Part shown: one piece after another, positions 8,522 through 18,851 of the stretch
Numbering within the stretch: the first letter of the stretch is position 1
How the letters are laid out: each line of letters starts with the position of its first letter
Source: Marinobacterium_E sp035458585
Lineage (GTDB): Bacteria > Pseudomonadota > Gammaproteobacteria > Pseudomonadales > Balneatricaceae
DNA: 64,000 nucleotides
Assembly: GCA_035458585.1 (NCBI GenBank)
Contig: DATHZN010000020.1
Span: forward strand, 1 to 64,000
Reading direction: 5' to 3'
Notes under the pieces: generated by a model
Seen by the model: the letters and a program-made list of their open reading frames with translations, nothing else
Databases searched by the model: none
Told to the model about the DNA's origin: nothing
Position numbers and translations under genes: made by a program

Positions 8522-11258
8522 TGCCGGTCTCCTTATCCAGATCCTCTAGAGCGGCAACCAGCCTCTCCAGTGTTATTGGTTTAGAGATCACTGCGTTAGC
8601 ACCCGCCTTCAGCAGTTGATCAGTCTCCTCACCGATCACTGCCGCTGTTACTGCAATAATCGGTATGTCTACCCCTTTAGCCCGAAGCGCTTGAGTGAGC
8701 TCCAAACCACTCATATTTGGCATCATAAGATCGGTCAAAACCAGATCGAACTGATCAGGACTGAACGCTGCCAACGCCTCAGCGCCGTCAACACAAGCGG
8801 TGACTCGAGCATTCTCTTTCTGCAGGATCTTTTGCGTCAAGAGGCGCAGCATCGCATCGTCTTCAGCAATCAATACCCGCATGCCGTCTAAGTAGCGCTC
8901 CACTCGGGCTTGCATTTGAGCCTTATCCGCTTCCTGAGGGTCACCCGCAACAGCCTCAAGAGGGAAACTTGCCCTAAAACACGAGCCTCCTCCCTTGCGT
9001 TCTTCATAGACCAAAGTGCCCCCGAGGTCGCTAGCCAAACCGGATGAGATGTACAGGCCCAGTCCCGTGCCGTCACTGGAAGTGCGACCACGGCCAAAGG
9101 CACTGAATACCAGCCCAACATCCTCGTCCGGAATACCTTTACCGTTATCCTCAATAGTCAGTACAGCAAGATCCGCCTCTCGGTCACAATCGAGCCTAAC
9201 CCAAACTTCACTACCGCCCGAGTGCAGAGCCGCATTTTTGACGAGGTTAGACACCATTTGACGCAAGGCCTGCTCGTTAAAACGAAAGCTGTTGTCTAAA
9301 TCCTCACAGAAGGCAAAGTGAAGCTGCATTCCATGGGTATTCAGGACGGCAGAGAGAGGTGAAAATGCACGCTTGGTCACGTTTACAGGGTTACGCACAA
9401 CGCGCTGTGCAGCCTTGGCTCGTTCCGGCGTTACTACTGCTCTCATGTCATCGAGCACGCTTAGAAGGTCGTCGGTGATCTCCTCTAAAGTTCTGATTTT
9501 TGCATCGGTAGGGGTTGTTTCGTCGCGCAAGATCATCTGAAGAGATGCGACGGGTGTGCGTAACTCATGACCGATCACGGCAAACAGCTCACGTTGACGC
9601 TCGGCTGCCAGGCGCATCGCTTCCTGATTTTCACGCAAAGCCGTTACATCCGAGCGCAAATAGACGATCTTTCTGCGCCCCTCCACCTCATAGAATTCTC
9701 CAGTCATAATACGAGACCAACGTGGCCTCTCTTCTCCGGGGTAGAGCACGGAAAACTGGATGTCAGAGTGCTCGCTCGTTAAGGCTCGAGTCATAGCCTT
9801 GGCGTCGTCCACCGATGTAATCCGCTGAGCGTACTCAGCGATGTTAAACCGTTCACCGGGCCGGAGCCTGGGGTGATAACCTGCCCTTAGGCACGCTTCA
9901 CCAGATTCCACATCTAGATCAAAGACCGAAGTCTCGCCCGCCTTAAGCGCAAGATCCATATCAAGCAATGTACTTCTGAGCGTCCGCGTCAGCTCCGCTG
10001 CATGTTCCGTTGTTCTCTGGAACACACTTGCCCTGTACCAGAGAGCTGCAAAACCCCACAGGAAACAGGCAAACATTAGCAGAAGGCCGATCAACTCCTT
10101 GACATCGTGAAGCCTCAATTGAGATAGGTCAAAAGCCTCACTTGCTTGAAACCCGTCGAATAGCAGCAGACCCGCCCCAAGGGTTGCCCCACCCGCGAGC
10201 GGCAATACTTTTAATAATGCTGTAACAGAAATAAGAGGTAGCCCCTGCTCCCGTTCTCTGTAACGAAGCAGCACATGGAGAGCGACTGCCAGCATAAAGC
10301 CTACCGCAAGCAGGCGGAGGGATAGAGGTAAGAGATCTGCAACCTGAGCGTCACGAGCGAAGATTCCCAGCACCGAGAGCAAAATAAGACAGAAACTGAG
10401 CATCAGCGCATTGAAAGAACCTAACAGACAGAAGAAAAAAAGGCTTGCCAACGGCAGCGCTGTAAGCGGCAAGAGCCCGTTCTGGAGAACAGAAAAAAAG
10501 TAAGCGGTGGTGGTTAAAGCAATTACAGTGCCTTGAAACCAGGGTAAACGATTAAACCCTCGGTGAATTAGATACCAAACCAATGCGCCAACCGACGCAG
10601 TCATGAGCGGCCCAAGGCTTGCAGCGATCAGCTCCGAAAAAACAGCCCTTTCAATGACTAGAATTAAGTTCAGCACTGCCAACTGAACACAAATTGACTT
10701 CAATGCCCTAGCCTTCGCGGCAGTATCGAAATATTCGCTCTCATAAACAATATTTAAAGGGTGAATCATGATGGCCGAGAACAGCAATATACGCAGTTCA
10801 AACTCAACAGAGCTGGGGGCCGGACTGACGATAAGTGTCAGTGCAAGTACGACCAGAACTGCATAGGGCGCCAGCAAGCGATACTGCCCTCGATAGAGAC
10901 CAATAACCAACAGGATGAGAACAGGCGTAAAGGTAGCGGTGAGGTAGCCATTGGCGAACACCGTTATGTAAGAGAGCAGAAGTATCAGTAGGGTAACCGA
11001 TGCTGTCGATCCTCGGCTCAGTATCCGTGCGCTACTCTGGTATACAAAGCCAAGTGCGACGAAGACCAGTGTTGTGGTCATAACCGGGATTGGGCTTGGC
11101 TGCATACCAGGCACTCCGGCAGCCGACAACAATAGTGTGAGAAAACCGAACAAGGAGACCAACCACAGGAGCGACACTATGCTTTCAGTTCCAAGACGGT
11201 CTTGCCGGTCGCGAACATCGGAACCGCTGGGCGATATCAGACTTTTAAACAGGCTCAT
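8514..11258 (-). CDS. Polytopic membrane hybrid histidine kinase
   Basis: About 914 residues. The first 410 or so form ten to twelve hydrophobic membrane segments, a large integral membrane sensor whose ligand is unknown. A PAS-like segment follows (about 440-550), then HisKA (IGHELRTPV, His564), HATPase_c (NLVKNAALHSGG, DNGKGIP, GTGLGLY), then a receiver (IAEDDAM, Asp in LTDLMMP, Lys in SKP). ATG at 11258 has AGGA nine bases upstream. The kinase core and receiver closely resemble those of the kinase at 44446-46566, although the sensors differ, so the catalytic modules appear duplicated. Operon with the receiver gene at 8141. Confidence 0.92.
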   Translation of the reverse strand: MSLFKSLISPSGSDVRDRQDRLGTESIVSLLWLVSLFGFLTLLLSAAGVPGMQPSPIPVMTTTLVFVALGFVYQSSARILSRGSTASVTLLILLLSYITVFANGYLTATFTPVLILLVIGLYRGQYRLLAPYAVLVVLALTLIVSPAPSSVEFELRILLFSAIMIHPLNIVYESEYFDTAAKARALKSICVQLAVLNLILVIERAVFSELIAASLGPLMTASVGALVWYLIHRGFNRLPWFQGTVIALTTTAYFFSVLQNGLLPLTALPLASLFFFCLLGSFNALMLSFCLILLSVLGIFARDAQVADLLPLSLRLLAVGFMLAVALHVLLRYREREQGLPLISVTALLKVLPLAGGATLGAGLLLFDGFQASEAFDLSQLRLHDVKELIGLLLMFACFLWGFAALWYRASVFQRTTEHAAELTRTLRSTLLDMDLALKAGETSVFDLDVESGEACLRAGYHPRLRPGERFNIAEYAQRITSVDDAKAMTRALTSEHSDIQFSVLYPGEERPRWSRIMTGEFYEVEGRRKIVYLRSDVTALRENQEAMRLAAERQRELFAVIGHELRTPVASLQMILRDETTPTDAKIRTLEEITDDLLSVLDDMRAVVTPERAKAAQRVVRNPVNVTKRAFSPLSAVLNTHGMQLHFAFCEDLDNSFRFNEQALRQMVSNLVKNAALHSGGSEVWVRLDCDREADLAVLTIEDNGKGIPDEDVGLVFSAFGRGRTSSDGTGLGLYISSGLASDLGGTLVYEERKGGGSCFRASFPLEAVAGDPQEADKAQMQARVERYLDGMRVLIAEDDAMLRLLTQKILQKENARVTACVDGAEALAAFSPDQFDLVLTDLMMPNMSGLELTQALRAKGVDIPIIAVTAAVIGEETDQLLKAGANAVISKPITLERLVAALEDLDKETGSE

Positions 11259-11700
11259 CAAGTATGTCCTATCCTGCGCCAGGCTCGATTGTCACTCACT
11301 TTTAAAACCCTCAAAAATCCTGCCAGATTGCACTTTGTGTTTAGTTGAGGGGGCGCCACCATAAATAACGAACCCACATCGCAGTATAGACAAGAAAAGA
11401 GAGCCCCCATTGGACTTAGCCCATGAAATTTCACACATTTCTAGTAGAGAGGCGTAGCTCTTGAGCTCCAGACGAGTCGTCCATGTTGCTGATTATATAG
11501 GCTGACTGGTGGTTTATCTGATCAACCGAAAAGCAGTTCAATTGGGTGCTCGATGGGGGTTAACTTATCGAGATTGACGGATCAGAATGAGAGATGACAC
11601 TCTAACTTCGACGGGGAGCCAGAGTGCTCCCCATCGGCTGAGTGCAGTTCAGTTATGATTTGACTCTCAGCTAAAGAGCCTGACTCGATTCTGAACAGAC
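11259..11700. other. Intergenic region, 442 bases, with hairpin
   Basis: Lies upstream of the membrane kinase and downstream of the TrpB2 gene. It holds an inverted repeat at 11613-11632 that could end trpB transcription. No gene recognised. Confidence 0.5.
11613..11632 (-). terminator. Hairpin downstream of trpB, possible terminator
   Basis: GGGGAGC / GCTCCCC with a six-base loop, extendable past one mismatch. It begins about 70 bases beyond the trpB stop. There is no clear T-run, so intrinsic termination is uncertain. Confidence 0.4.
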
Positions 11701-13062
11701 TCAGATCTGCGGTACAGTCTCCATCGATCGATCAATAATGGACTGCTCAAGATCGGCATCCACCATTTCACCTCTGAGAAAATTCTCGTAGGCCGCAAGG
11801 TCGAGGTGTCCGTGCCCACAGAGTGCGGTGAGAATGACTCTCTCCTCGCCTGACGCCTTGCAGGCCAAAGCTTCACGGATGGCAGCTGCAATAGCGTGGG
11901 TGGGTTCTGGTGCGGGAACAATGCCCTCGGTACGAGCAAATTTAATCGCTCCCTCGAAGCACTCCAGTTGTGGGATATTGATCGCTTCAACCATACCCAG
12001 TTCATATAGATGAGATACCAAGGGTGCCATGCCGTGATAGCGCAGACCTCCGGCATGTATCGGTTCTGGAATAAAATCATGACCCAGCGTATGCATCTTC
12101 ATCAGCGGTGTCATGCCGGCAGTATCGCCAAAGTCATAACGAAACTCACCCCGCGTCAGAGTGGGGCAAGCTGAGGGCTCGACACAGCGGATAACCGGGT
12201 TCATCTTGCCCGCCATCTTTTCACGCAGGAACGGAAAAGCAAGACCGCCAAAGTTCGAGCCACCGCCAGTACAACCGACTAACACATCGGGTGTCTCACC
12301 TACTTTGGCAAGCTGCAACAACGCCTCCTCTCCTATGATGGTCTGATGCATCAATACGTGGTTTAAGACGGAGCCCAATGCATAGCGGGCTTCAGGGTTT
12401 GCCGCAGCCTCACCTACGGCCTCGGAGATAGCGATTCCCAGAGAGCCTGGATGATTGGGATTCTCTGCTAATAGCTTGCGCCCATACTCGGTGCGATCAG
12501 ATGGACTTGGGTGCAGAATACCACCATAAATCTCCATCATGGTCTTGCGATAAGGCTTAGAACGATATGATGCCGCCACCTGCCAGATCTCGCACTCCAT
12601 ACCAAATTGGGCGCAAGCGAAAGCGAGCGACGTACCCCATTGCCCCGCACCCGTCTCAGTGGTCAGTTTCTTTATCCCCTCTTTGTAGTTGTAGTAAGCC
12701 TGTGGAACTGCAGTGTTGGGCTTGTGTGAACCGGCAGGGCTAACACCTTCATATTTGTAATAGATACGAGCCGGAGTATCGAGGAGCTTTTCGAGTCGAC
12801 GTGCCCGGAACAGGGGCGATGGACGCCAGAGTTTATAGACATCAAGCACTTCACCCGGAATATCGATAAATCGCTCCTGACTCATCTCTTGCTGAATCAG
12901 GGCCATCGGAAAAAGTGGTGCAAAATCGTCTGCTGTCGCCGGTTGCAAGGTGCCCGGATGCAGAGGGGGCGCCATAGGTACAGGTAGATCCGGCAGTATG
13001 TTGTACCACTGAGTTGGCATCTCATCTTCGGTTAAAAGGATTTTATTATTGTTATTAAACAT
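11701..13062 (-). CDS. trpB: Tryptophan synthase beta chain-like protein (TrpB2)
   Basis: 453-residue PLP enzyme of the TrpB2 class, which joins indole and serine to give tryptophan. The PLP Lys lies in GSHKPNTA, the catalytic Glu region reads TETGAGQWG, and the phosphate-binding loop is GCTGGGSNFGG. The length and the N-terminal extension before the barrel are typical of TrpB2, not of the roughly 400-residue TrpB1 paired with TrpA. It stands alone with no trpA or other trp gene nearby. This fits the family's usual stand-alone role in indole salvage. Confidence 0.93.
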   Translation of the reverse strand: MFNNNNKILLTEDEMPTQWYNILPDLPVPMAPPLHPGTLQPATADDFAPLFPMALIQQEMSQERFIDIPGEVLDVYKLWRPSPLFRARRLEKLLDTPARIYYKYEGVSPAGSHKPNTAVPQAYYNYKEGIKKLTTETGAGQWGTSLAFACAQFGMECEIWQVAASYRSKPYRKTMMEIYGGILHPSPSDRTEYGRKLLAENPNHPGSLGIAISEAVGEAAANPEARYALGSVLNHVLMHQTIIGEEALLQLAKVGETPDVLVGCTGGGSNFGGLAFPFLREKMAGKMNPVIRCVEPSACPTLTRGEFRYDFGDTAGMTPLMKMHTLGHDFIPEPIHAGGLRYHGMAPLVSHLYELGMVEAINIPQLECFEGAIKFARTEGIVPAPEPTHAIAAAIREALACKASGEERVILTALCGHGHLDLAAYENFLRGEMVDADLEQSIIDRSMETVPQI

Positions 13063-13355
13063 AACACCTCACATGCAATTGATTCGTTAAGTTAGTCCCT
13101 CAAGATTAAACAAATTCTGGGGCACTGTTCAAATATTGTCCGGCGTTATTGTTCTGCCCCCCAAGACACCCCATTCAGATGATCGTTCATACGGCAGAAG
13201 TTCAATCACAACCCATCTACTGTGGGTCAGACCACTCAATGGCTGTGAGAGTATTGAATGTTGCGTCTGCTAATCCAATTGAACGGCTGGGGAAAATCGA
13301 AATGTTGGATAGGCTGGTTGAACTGAACTTCTCTGCGCAGTGATCGGTCTGTGAT

Positions 13356-14603
13356 TTAGCGATTCTGAGGTTTTTTTGCTTGCGTCGAGGCTGATAGATG
13401 TTGTTCGAGCTCTTCAAGCGAAAGAGGTTTTCCAAGGAAAAATCCCTGACCAAAACTGACACCCAGTTGTTTCAGGGTTTCAAGTTCCTCTTGTGTTTCA
13501 ATCCCCTCCGCTACGACCTTTGCTCCGGTTGATCTTGCAAAGGTAACCAGGGCCGAGGCAAGCGCGGACCTCGCCAGATCCCGATCAATTCCGCTAATTA
13601 GCGCTCTATCTAGCTTTATTACGTCGGGCTTGAGTTGCAGTATATGTTGAAAACTCGCGAATCCAGAACCCGCGTCATCGACTGCAATTTTGATGGCGTC
13701 TGCACGCAGGGCTCCGAGCCCTTGGGCAAAACGCGAGTAATCATCTATTCGTTCGTGCTCAGTCACCTCTATGAGCAGTTCGGATTCGGCGCTGGCAAAC
13801 ATAGAGCTGAGATCTGCGCCTCGTATGATCGTTTCAGGTGACAGGTTGATCGAGAGATAACACTCGGCGCCCAAATCTGAAAATGGCTCGAGCGCCGCTT
13901 TTGCGGTCGCTGTCTCGAGCTCGTAGGCCAAACCTGACCGAGTTGCTAGGTTAAACCAGGCTTCGGTGGTCAACTCGTCGTGATCAACAAATCGAGTGAG
14001 CGCCTCAACACCTACAATCGAGTGGTTGGATAGGTCAAAAATGGGCTGATAAACGATGGTATACAGGCGTTTTTGGATAATATCTTCGATCAGTCGCTTT
14101 GACGCTAGGCGTTGGCGGTCTTGAGTAATCGAGTCTTTAAGCATGGAAAAAGCCAAGTCGGCAAACCCCTTGAGCGTCATCAAATCCTTGGATGTCATGG
14201 CGTAATCTGGTTTGCGACTAAAACAGCAAAATGTCCCGAAAATCGAGCCATCCTCCATAATCAGAGGAACACTCAGGTGAGCCCCAACGGGTATACTCTG
14301 GGTCGCGGGGAGTTGGTTCGCCTCGTCTAAATCACGTGCATTACATATGATTTGGGGTAATCTTCCATCCACTATTCGCTGGCAGTAAGAGGACTCGAGC
14401 GGATCAGATGCCTCCTCTTGCAGCAAATTATCGAGGTCATCGTTATTCTCAACTAAGCGAAATATTCGCCGGCCATCCCTAAATTCCGAGATGAAGGCGA
14501 ACTCCATATCGAGTGATAAACGAGCAGAATGAAGAATCTGTTGCAGAAGTGGCTTGAGAGAGAGATCAAAGGAGTTGAGCTCTTTATCTGAGATACTTTT
14601 CAT
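13356..14603 (-). CDS. GAF-EAL cyclic-di-GMP phosphodiesterase
   Basis: About 415 residues: an N-terminal GAF domain (about 20-165) and a C-terminal EAL domain. The EAL signature residues look intact: EALTRF, the Asn in SINLSP, VTEHE, DDAGSG, KLDR and EGIE. It should therefore hydrolyse cyclic-di-GMP. The frame is open to 14711. I prefer ATG at 14603, which has AAGG seven bases upstream, though upstream starts cannot be excluded. Monocistronic on the minus strand. The ligand of the GAF domain is unknown; no chromophore cysteine motif is evident. Confidence 0.88.
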   Translation of the reverse strand: MKSISDKELNSFDLSLKPLLQQILHSARLSLDMEFAFISEFRDGRRIFRLVENNDDLDNLLQEEASDPLESSYCQRIVDGRLPQIICNARDLDEANQLPATQSIPVGAHLSVPLIMEDGSIFGTFCCFSRKPDYAMTSKDLMTLKGFADLAFSMLKDSITQDRQRLASKRLIEDIIQKRLYTIVYQPIFDLSNHSIVGVEALTRFVDHDELTTEAWFNLATRSGLAYELETATAKAALEPFSDLGAECYLSINLSPETIIRGADLSSMFASAESELLIEVTEHERIDDYSRFAQGLGALRADAIKIAVDDAGSGFASFQHILQLKPDVIKLDRALISGIDRDLARSALASALVTFARSTGAKVVAEGIETQEELETLKQLGVSFGQGFFLGKPLSLEELEQHLSASTQAKKPQNR

Positions 14604-14918
14604 AACACAGCCTTGTGAAAAGTGGGTCACATCTTGTAGAGGACGAATATTGAAAATAGTAGCACTCATTTCAATACGGCGTTCCATGGGTTCAACCTGA
14701 AGATGCACCACATCAAGAAAATGTCGAAAACACTGCTACCCCTGATAACAGGATTCACACCCAGATGTGAGCAAGGGGAGCAAAAAGCTCCCCCTGGTTA
14801 CCTAAAAATCTCAGAGTCATAACCGCTCGCGGTATGAAGATGGCGCAATTGCCGCTGGCCAGATGGCTTGACGCCGAGGCGCGAGGAGAACTCCTCGCGC
14901 GGTACTCAGCCGGTCTTT
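14604..14918. other. Intergenic region with two hairpins
   Basis: Between htpG and the GAF-EAL gene. It holds a perfect 10-bp-stem hairpin at 14879-14900 and a second hairpin at 14775-14793 with an all-A loop. Part of the stretch may be N-terminal coding sequence if the upstream start at 14711 is used. Confidence 0.5.
14879..14900 (-). terminator. Strong hairpin after htpG, probable terminator
   Basis: GCGCGAGGAG, AA, CTCCTCGCGC: ten perfect pairs starting 19 bases beyond the htpG stop. There is no T-run on the minus strand, so it could be an mRNA 3' stabiliser instead. Confidence 0.5.
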
Positions 14919-16850
14919 TTAGGCACTGAGCTCTAGCAACAGCTTATTCATTCGACCGATGTAGGCGGCTGGGTCTTCCAGCTGCCCGCCAGCAGCCAAC
15001 TGCGCTTGATCGTGCAGGATCAAAGCCAGGTCTGCAAAGCGATCTTCATCAACCTCCTGATCCAGCTTGGCAATGAGCGGATGCTCAGCGTTAAACTCAA
15101 ATACCGGCTTAGAGTCAGGGACCGCCTGGCCCGCAGCTTCCATGATACGGCGCATCTGCAGACCCATGTCATAGTCGCCCAGAACCAGACAGGCTGGCGA
15201 ATCGGTCAGACGCTGGCTGACGCGCACCGACTCTACGTGTGATTCCAACACTTTACCAAGCCGCTCGATCAGACTCTCATAAGCTTTGCTCTTCTCTTCG
15301 AGTTCAGCTTTCTGCTCATCACTCTCCTCTTTGTCGAGCTTGAGCTCGCCTTTGGTAACGTCCTGGAAGGACTTACCGTCGAAGTCGAAGATATGACTCA
15401 TCATCCACTCATCGATCCGATCAGTGAGCAACAGAACCTCGATTCCTTTTTTACGGAAGATCTCTAGGTGCGGGCTGTTCTTCGCCGCATTGTAGGAGTC
15501 AGCCACAAGGTAGTAGATCTTGTCCTGACCCTCTTGCATCCGCGCGATGTAATCTTCAAGAGAGACCGATTCGTCACTATTACCCGCCTGAGTAGAAGCG
15601 AAACGCATAAGTTTGAGAATACGCTCGCGGTTAGCGTAATCCTCAGCTGGCCCCTCTTTGAGCACCTGACCAAACTCTTTCCAGAACGCCTTGTACGCTT
15701 CAGGATCCTTTTTGCCAAACTTCTCAATCATATCCAGCGACCGCTTAGTCAGAGCGGACTTGAGCTTATCGACAGTCGGATCCTTCTGCAGAATCTCACG
15801 GGAGACGTTCAGAGACAGATTTCGCGAATCGACGACACCTTTAATAAAGCGCAGATAGAGCGGCAGGAACTGGTCTGCCTGATCCATAATAAATACACGC
15901 TGCACATAAAGTTTCAGACCTTTCGGAGCCTCTCGATTCCATAAGTCATAGGGAGCTTTAGATGGCAGGTAGAGCAGGCTGGTGTACTCGAGATTACCCT
16001 CAACGCGGTTGTGTGCCCAGGTAATCGGCTCCTGAAAGTCGTGAGAGACGTGCTGATAGAAGCCTTTGTAATCCTCATCACTCAACTCTGCTTTGTTGCG
16101 CGTCCAGAGTGCTGTTGCTGAGTTCACGTTCTCCAGCTCTGGCTCTCTCTTCTCGTCAGATGCCTCTTCTGTATCTGAGTCACTAGCCATCTCCTCTTTC
16201 AACATCTGCACTGGCAGCGCGATGTGGTCGGAGTATTTTTTCACCAATGAGCGAAGGCGCCAGCCGTTGGCGAACTCAACAGCGTCATCTTTCAGACTGA
16301 GTACAATTCGCGTGCCGCGCTCCGCTTTGTCAATCTGCGCCAGCGTAAACTCACCTTCACCTGCAGAAGACCAGTGAACGCCCTCAGCCGCAGGCAGGCC
16401 AGCACGACGTGTGTAGACATCAACTTTTGACGCAACGATGAAAGCTGAGTAGAAGCCAACACCGAACTGACCAATTAGCTGGCTGTCTTTCGCAGCGTCA
16501 CCCGAAAGGTTAGACAGGAAGTTAGCTGTGCCCGACTTGGCAATCGTACCCAGATGAGCAATCACGTCTTCACGCGACATTCCGATGCCGTTATCGTCGA
16601 TGGTGATGGTTTTTGCTTCCTCATCAAAACTGACCTGAATGCGCAGATCACCGTCATTCTCATAGAGGTCAGCGTTTGATAGCGCCTCAAATCGCAACTT
16701 CTCAGCAGCATCGGATGCGTTGGAGATCAGCTCACGCAGAAAGATCTCCTTATTCGAGTAGAGCGAGTGAATCATCAGCTGCAGTAGCTGCTTCACTTCT
16801 GTCTGGAAGCCTAGAGTTTCGGTGTTCTGGGTCTCTGTAGCAGTACTCAT
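14919..16850 (-). CDS. htpG: Molecular chaperone HtpG (Hsp90)
   Basis: 643-residue bacterial Hsp90, full length. The ATPase domain at the N-terminus shows NASDA, DNGIGM and GQFGVGFYS. The middle domain contains NVSREILQ, and the C-terminal dimerisation region ends in LLLELSA. It is an ATP-driven dimeric chaperone of the cytoplasm for late folding of client proteins. Single gene followed by a strong hairpin. A heat-shock promoter may lie in the 70 bases upstream, but I could not identify one with confidence. Confidence 0.98.
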   Translation of the reverse strand: MSTATETQNTETLGFQTEVKQLLQLMIHSLYSNKEIFLRELISNASDAAEKLRFEALSNADLYENDGDLRIQVSFDEEAKTITIDDNGIGMSREDVIAHLGTIAKSGTANFLSNLSGDAAKDSQLIGQFGVGFYSAFIVASKVDVYTRRAGLPAAEGVHWSSAGEGEFTLAQIDKAERGTRIVLSLKDDAVEFANGWRLRSLVKKYSDHIALPVQMLKEEMASDSDTEEASDEKREPELENVNSATALWTRNKAELSDEDYKGFYQHVSHDFQEPITWAHNRVEGNLEYTSLLYLPSKAPYDLWNREAPKGLKLYVQRVFIMDQADQFLPLYLRFIKGVVDSRNLSLNVSREILQKDPTVDKLKSALTKRSLDMIEKFGKKDPEAYKAFWKEFGQVLKEGPAEDYANRERILKLMRFASTQAGNSDESVSLEDYIARMQEGQDKIYYLVADSYNAAKNSPHLEIFRKKGIEVLLLTDRIDEWMMSHIFDFDGKSFQDVTKGELKLDKEESDEQKAELEEKSKAYESLIERLGKVLESHVESVRVSQRLTDSPACLVLGDYDMGLQMRRIMEAAGQAVPDSKPVFEFNAEHPLIAKLDQEVDEDRFADLALILHDQAQLAAGGQLEDPAAYIGRMNKLLLELSA

Positions 16851-16920
16851 AATGTCGAACCTGAATTTCCTTTAAAACAGTGAATAACCTTTCACTGATA
16901 TGGGGTGTTCAGATTCGATT

Positions 16921-17640
16921 TCAAGAGCCTGGTTTAATTTCCTCCGTATGGCCCAGTGTCCTGAGCGTTGAGGAGGTAAATTCACGACGGTAGAGAATCC
17001 ACACAACAATCAGAGTGACGACCATAAACAGAACCGAATGAATCAGCCAAACCAACATCGCGATCGCAAAGTAGTAGGATCTCAACCCGGTATTGAAGTT
17101 ATTCGCCGCCATGGAGGCCATCTTTGCAATGCGATTGGCGTGGGCGTCGATCTCTCGTACCCGTTCAACTGTCAGTAGGGGCGCGCCCCCAATCATCACC
17201 GAGACGAACCCGTACTGGCGCAAACTCCAGGTGAATTTAAAGAAGGCAAAAACAAATAGCACCATCATGGACATTATTCTGATGTCCCACTGCAGTGGCG
17301 AGAGTATCTCAGCGCCCGGTACCGAGGCGAGAAGCCCCATAGCGGTCTCGCCTCGGGTTATCAGCGTCATCAAACCCGCCAGAATCAGCATAGTTGTGCT
17401 GGCAAAAAAGGTGACGCCGCGCTCTAAATTTGCAACGGTTGTGGTATCGGAGACACGCACATCGCGCAACAGCATCTCTCTCATCCATTCAGTTCGATAG
17501 AGATGCATCACACTGGCAAGACAGGGCGTTGTGTAACTCGCTTTGCGGGCGTAGGTTGCGTAACCTTTGAAACAGATCACAAACCATATTAGCGCCAACA
17601 GATCGACACTTAGCAGTTGATAGTAACCGGATAGATCCAT
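16921..17640 (-). CDS. DUF599 family inner membrane protein
   Basis: 239 residues with about four membrane segments: near 10-27, 78-97, 120-140 and 195-220. A central SMAANNFNTGLRSYYFA motif is typical of the DUF599 family. Biochemical role unknown. The gene is separated from htpG by about 70 bases and runs in the same direction, but a shared transcript is unproven. Confidence 0.85.
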   Translation of the reverse strand: MDLSGYYQLLSVDLLALIWFVICFKGYATYARKASYTTPCLASVMHLYRTEWMREMLLRDVRVSDTTTVANLERGVTFFASTTMLILAGLMTLITRGETAMGLLASVPGAEILSPLQWDIRIMSMMVLFVFAFFKFTWSLRQYGFVSVMIGGAPLLTVERVREIDAHANRIAKMASMAANNFNTGLRSYYFAIAMLVWLIHSVLFMVVTLIVVWILYRREFTSSTLRTLGHTEEIKPGS

Positions 17641-17792
17641 GCTTAGCCCCTGATATTATTGCGCTTTTACTCAGTATCACGTGTTAAATTCCGAGATACA
17701 ACCCCTGACGGCGCGCCGCAAGGCGCGGCGCAAAGTGAAATCTCTCCAGAGCATATTGAACCGCCAACCGCTCTGAGTTTGGCTGCTCAGAG

Positions 17793-18851
17793 TTATCGGC
17801 TTGAGAGTTGCTGAACTCCTAGATGACGGTAATCACTCAGTAACTGCACACTGGGATGATAGCCTCGCAGATGACGACCTATGGGGTTGAGTGGTCTGTA
17901 GTCCGTTGCCGACAGATGATCTGCCACTGCGCCGGCTAACACCTCTGCACCAAATCGGGTGTAGCCTATCGGCCGATAATAACGCTCGGATCCCAGCGAG
18001 TAGAGGCCTGCTAAGAACTGTTGCCAGGAGTCTGTTGGTTGAAGCGCCGTTGCCGACAGCGCTTCAACTCGGTGAGTTGTCAAACCAAGCTCACCCAGCT
18101 TTGACTGTATCCAGGCCAGACTGCGAGTCGATAACAGCGCGTTGTTGTACCCCCCACCAACATCTGAATGCGCACCGACAAACCAGCGCTGTTCAATCGT
18201 CTGCTGTGGTGTGGTTGATGGGGTCCAGAGTGTCGGGGCAAAACTGCGGCGATGTTCATCTATCGCCAACGCCTGATAAGCGTGGCGCACATTGCTCCCG
18301 AGCTGAGTATCGTGAAACTGTAAGAAGTGCTGGTTTAAATCATCAAACCACCCAAGCGGTATACCGAGGGCGCCGACTGTGTCCCAGACAGCTATCGCCT
18401 CAATCGGAATTTGACGCGCACAGTGCTTACGAAAACGTCGCTGCTCGGGCACACTCCCCTGCCGATAAAGCGTGTAAGCCTGGTTTATCTCTTCTTCATC
18501 TCTCACCAACCCCACCCGGGCAATCATTCCAGCGAGGCTCCTCGCTGTATAAGCACCGCGACTGAACCCGGCGAAAAAGATACGATCGCCCGGTCGATAG
18601 TGACGAGCTAAACTCGAATAACCCTCTACGATTTTGCTGCTAAGACCCTGGCCAAAGAGTCCGCCTCGTAGTTGATTAAACAGCTGAGTGCCAAGGCCAC
18701 TGAAGTACCAACTCAACTGCTCTGTACCCCCGGAACTTTGGGGTTTGAGTGAATTAACTAGCCGCCAGACGTTGGTGCTCTTGTCACCATCGGCTGGATC
18801 AGTGTCAGGAACTTGCCAGGTTCCATCGAAGGCGAACAGCAGATTACGCAC
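17793..18851 (-). CDS. DUF2235 alpha/beta-hydrolase-like protein
   Basis: About 352 residues of the DUF2235 family, whose known members include type VI phospholipase effectors (Tle1) and many uncharacterised cytoplasmic proteins. The N-terminus LLFAFDGTW carries the family's Asp-Gly-Thr-Trp, the nucleophile elbow is GFSRGA, and AVWDTVGALG and VGAHSDVGGGY follow. I chose GTG at 18851, which has AGGAGG nine bases upstream, over TTG at 18893. No type VI gene, immunity partner or signal peptide is present, so an effector role is not supported here. Confidence 0.85.
   Translation of the reverse strand: MRNLLFAFDGTWQVPDTDPADGDKSTNVWRLVNSLKPQSSGGTEQLSWYFSGLGTQLFNQLRGGLFGQGLSSKIVEGYSSLARHYRPGDRIFFAGFSRGAYTARSLAGMIARVGLVRDEEEINQAYTLYRQGSVPEQRRFRKHCARQIPIEAIAVWDTVGALGIPLGWFDDLNQHFLQFHDTQLGSNVRHAYQALAIDEHRRSFAPTLWTPSTTPQQTIEQRWFVGAHSDVGGGYNNALLSTRSLAWIQSKLGELGLTTHRVEALSATALQPTDSWQQFLAGLYSLGSERYYRPIGYTRFGAEVLAGAVADHLSATDYRPLNPIGRHLRGYHPSVQLLSDYRHLGVQQLSSR

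Noticed and set aside
15468..15944. 158-codon frame opposite htpG
   Set aside because: Antisense shadow of a conserved full-length htpG.
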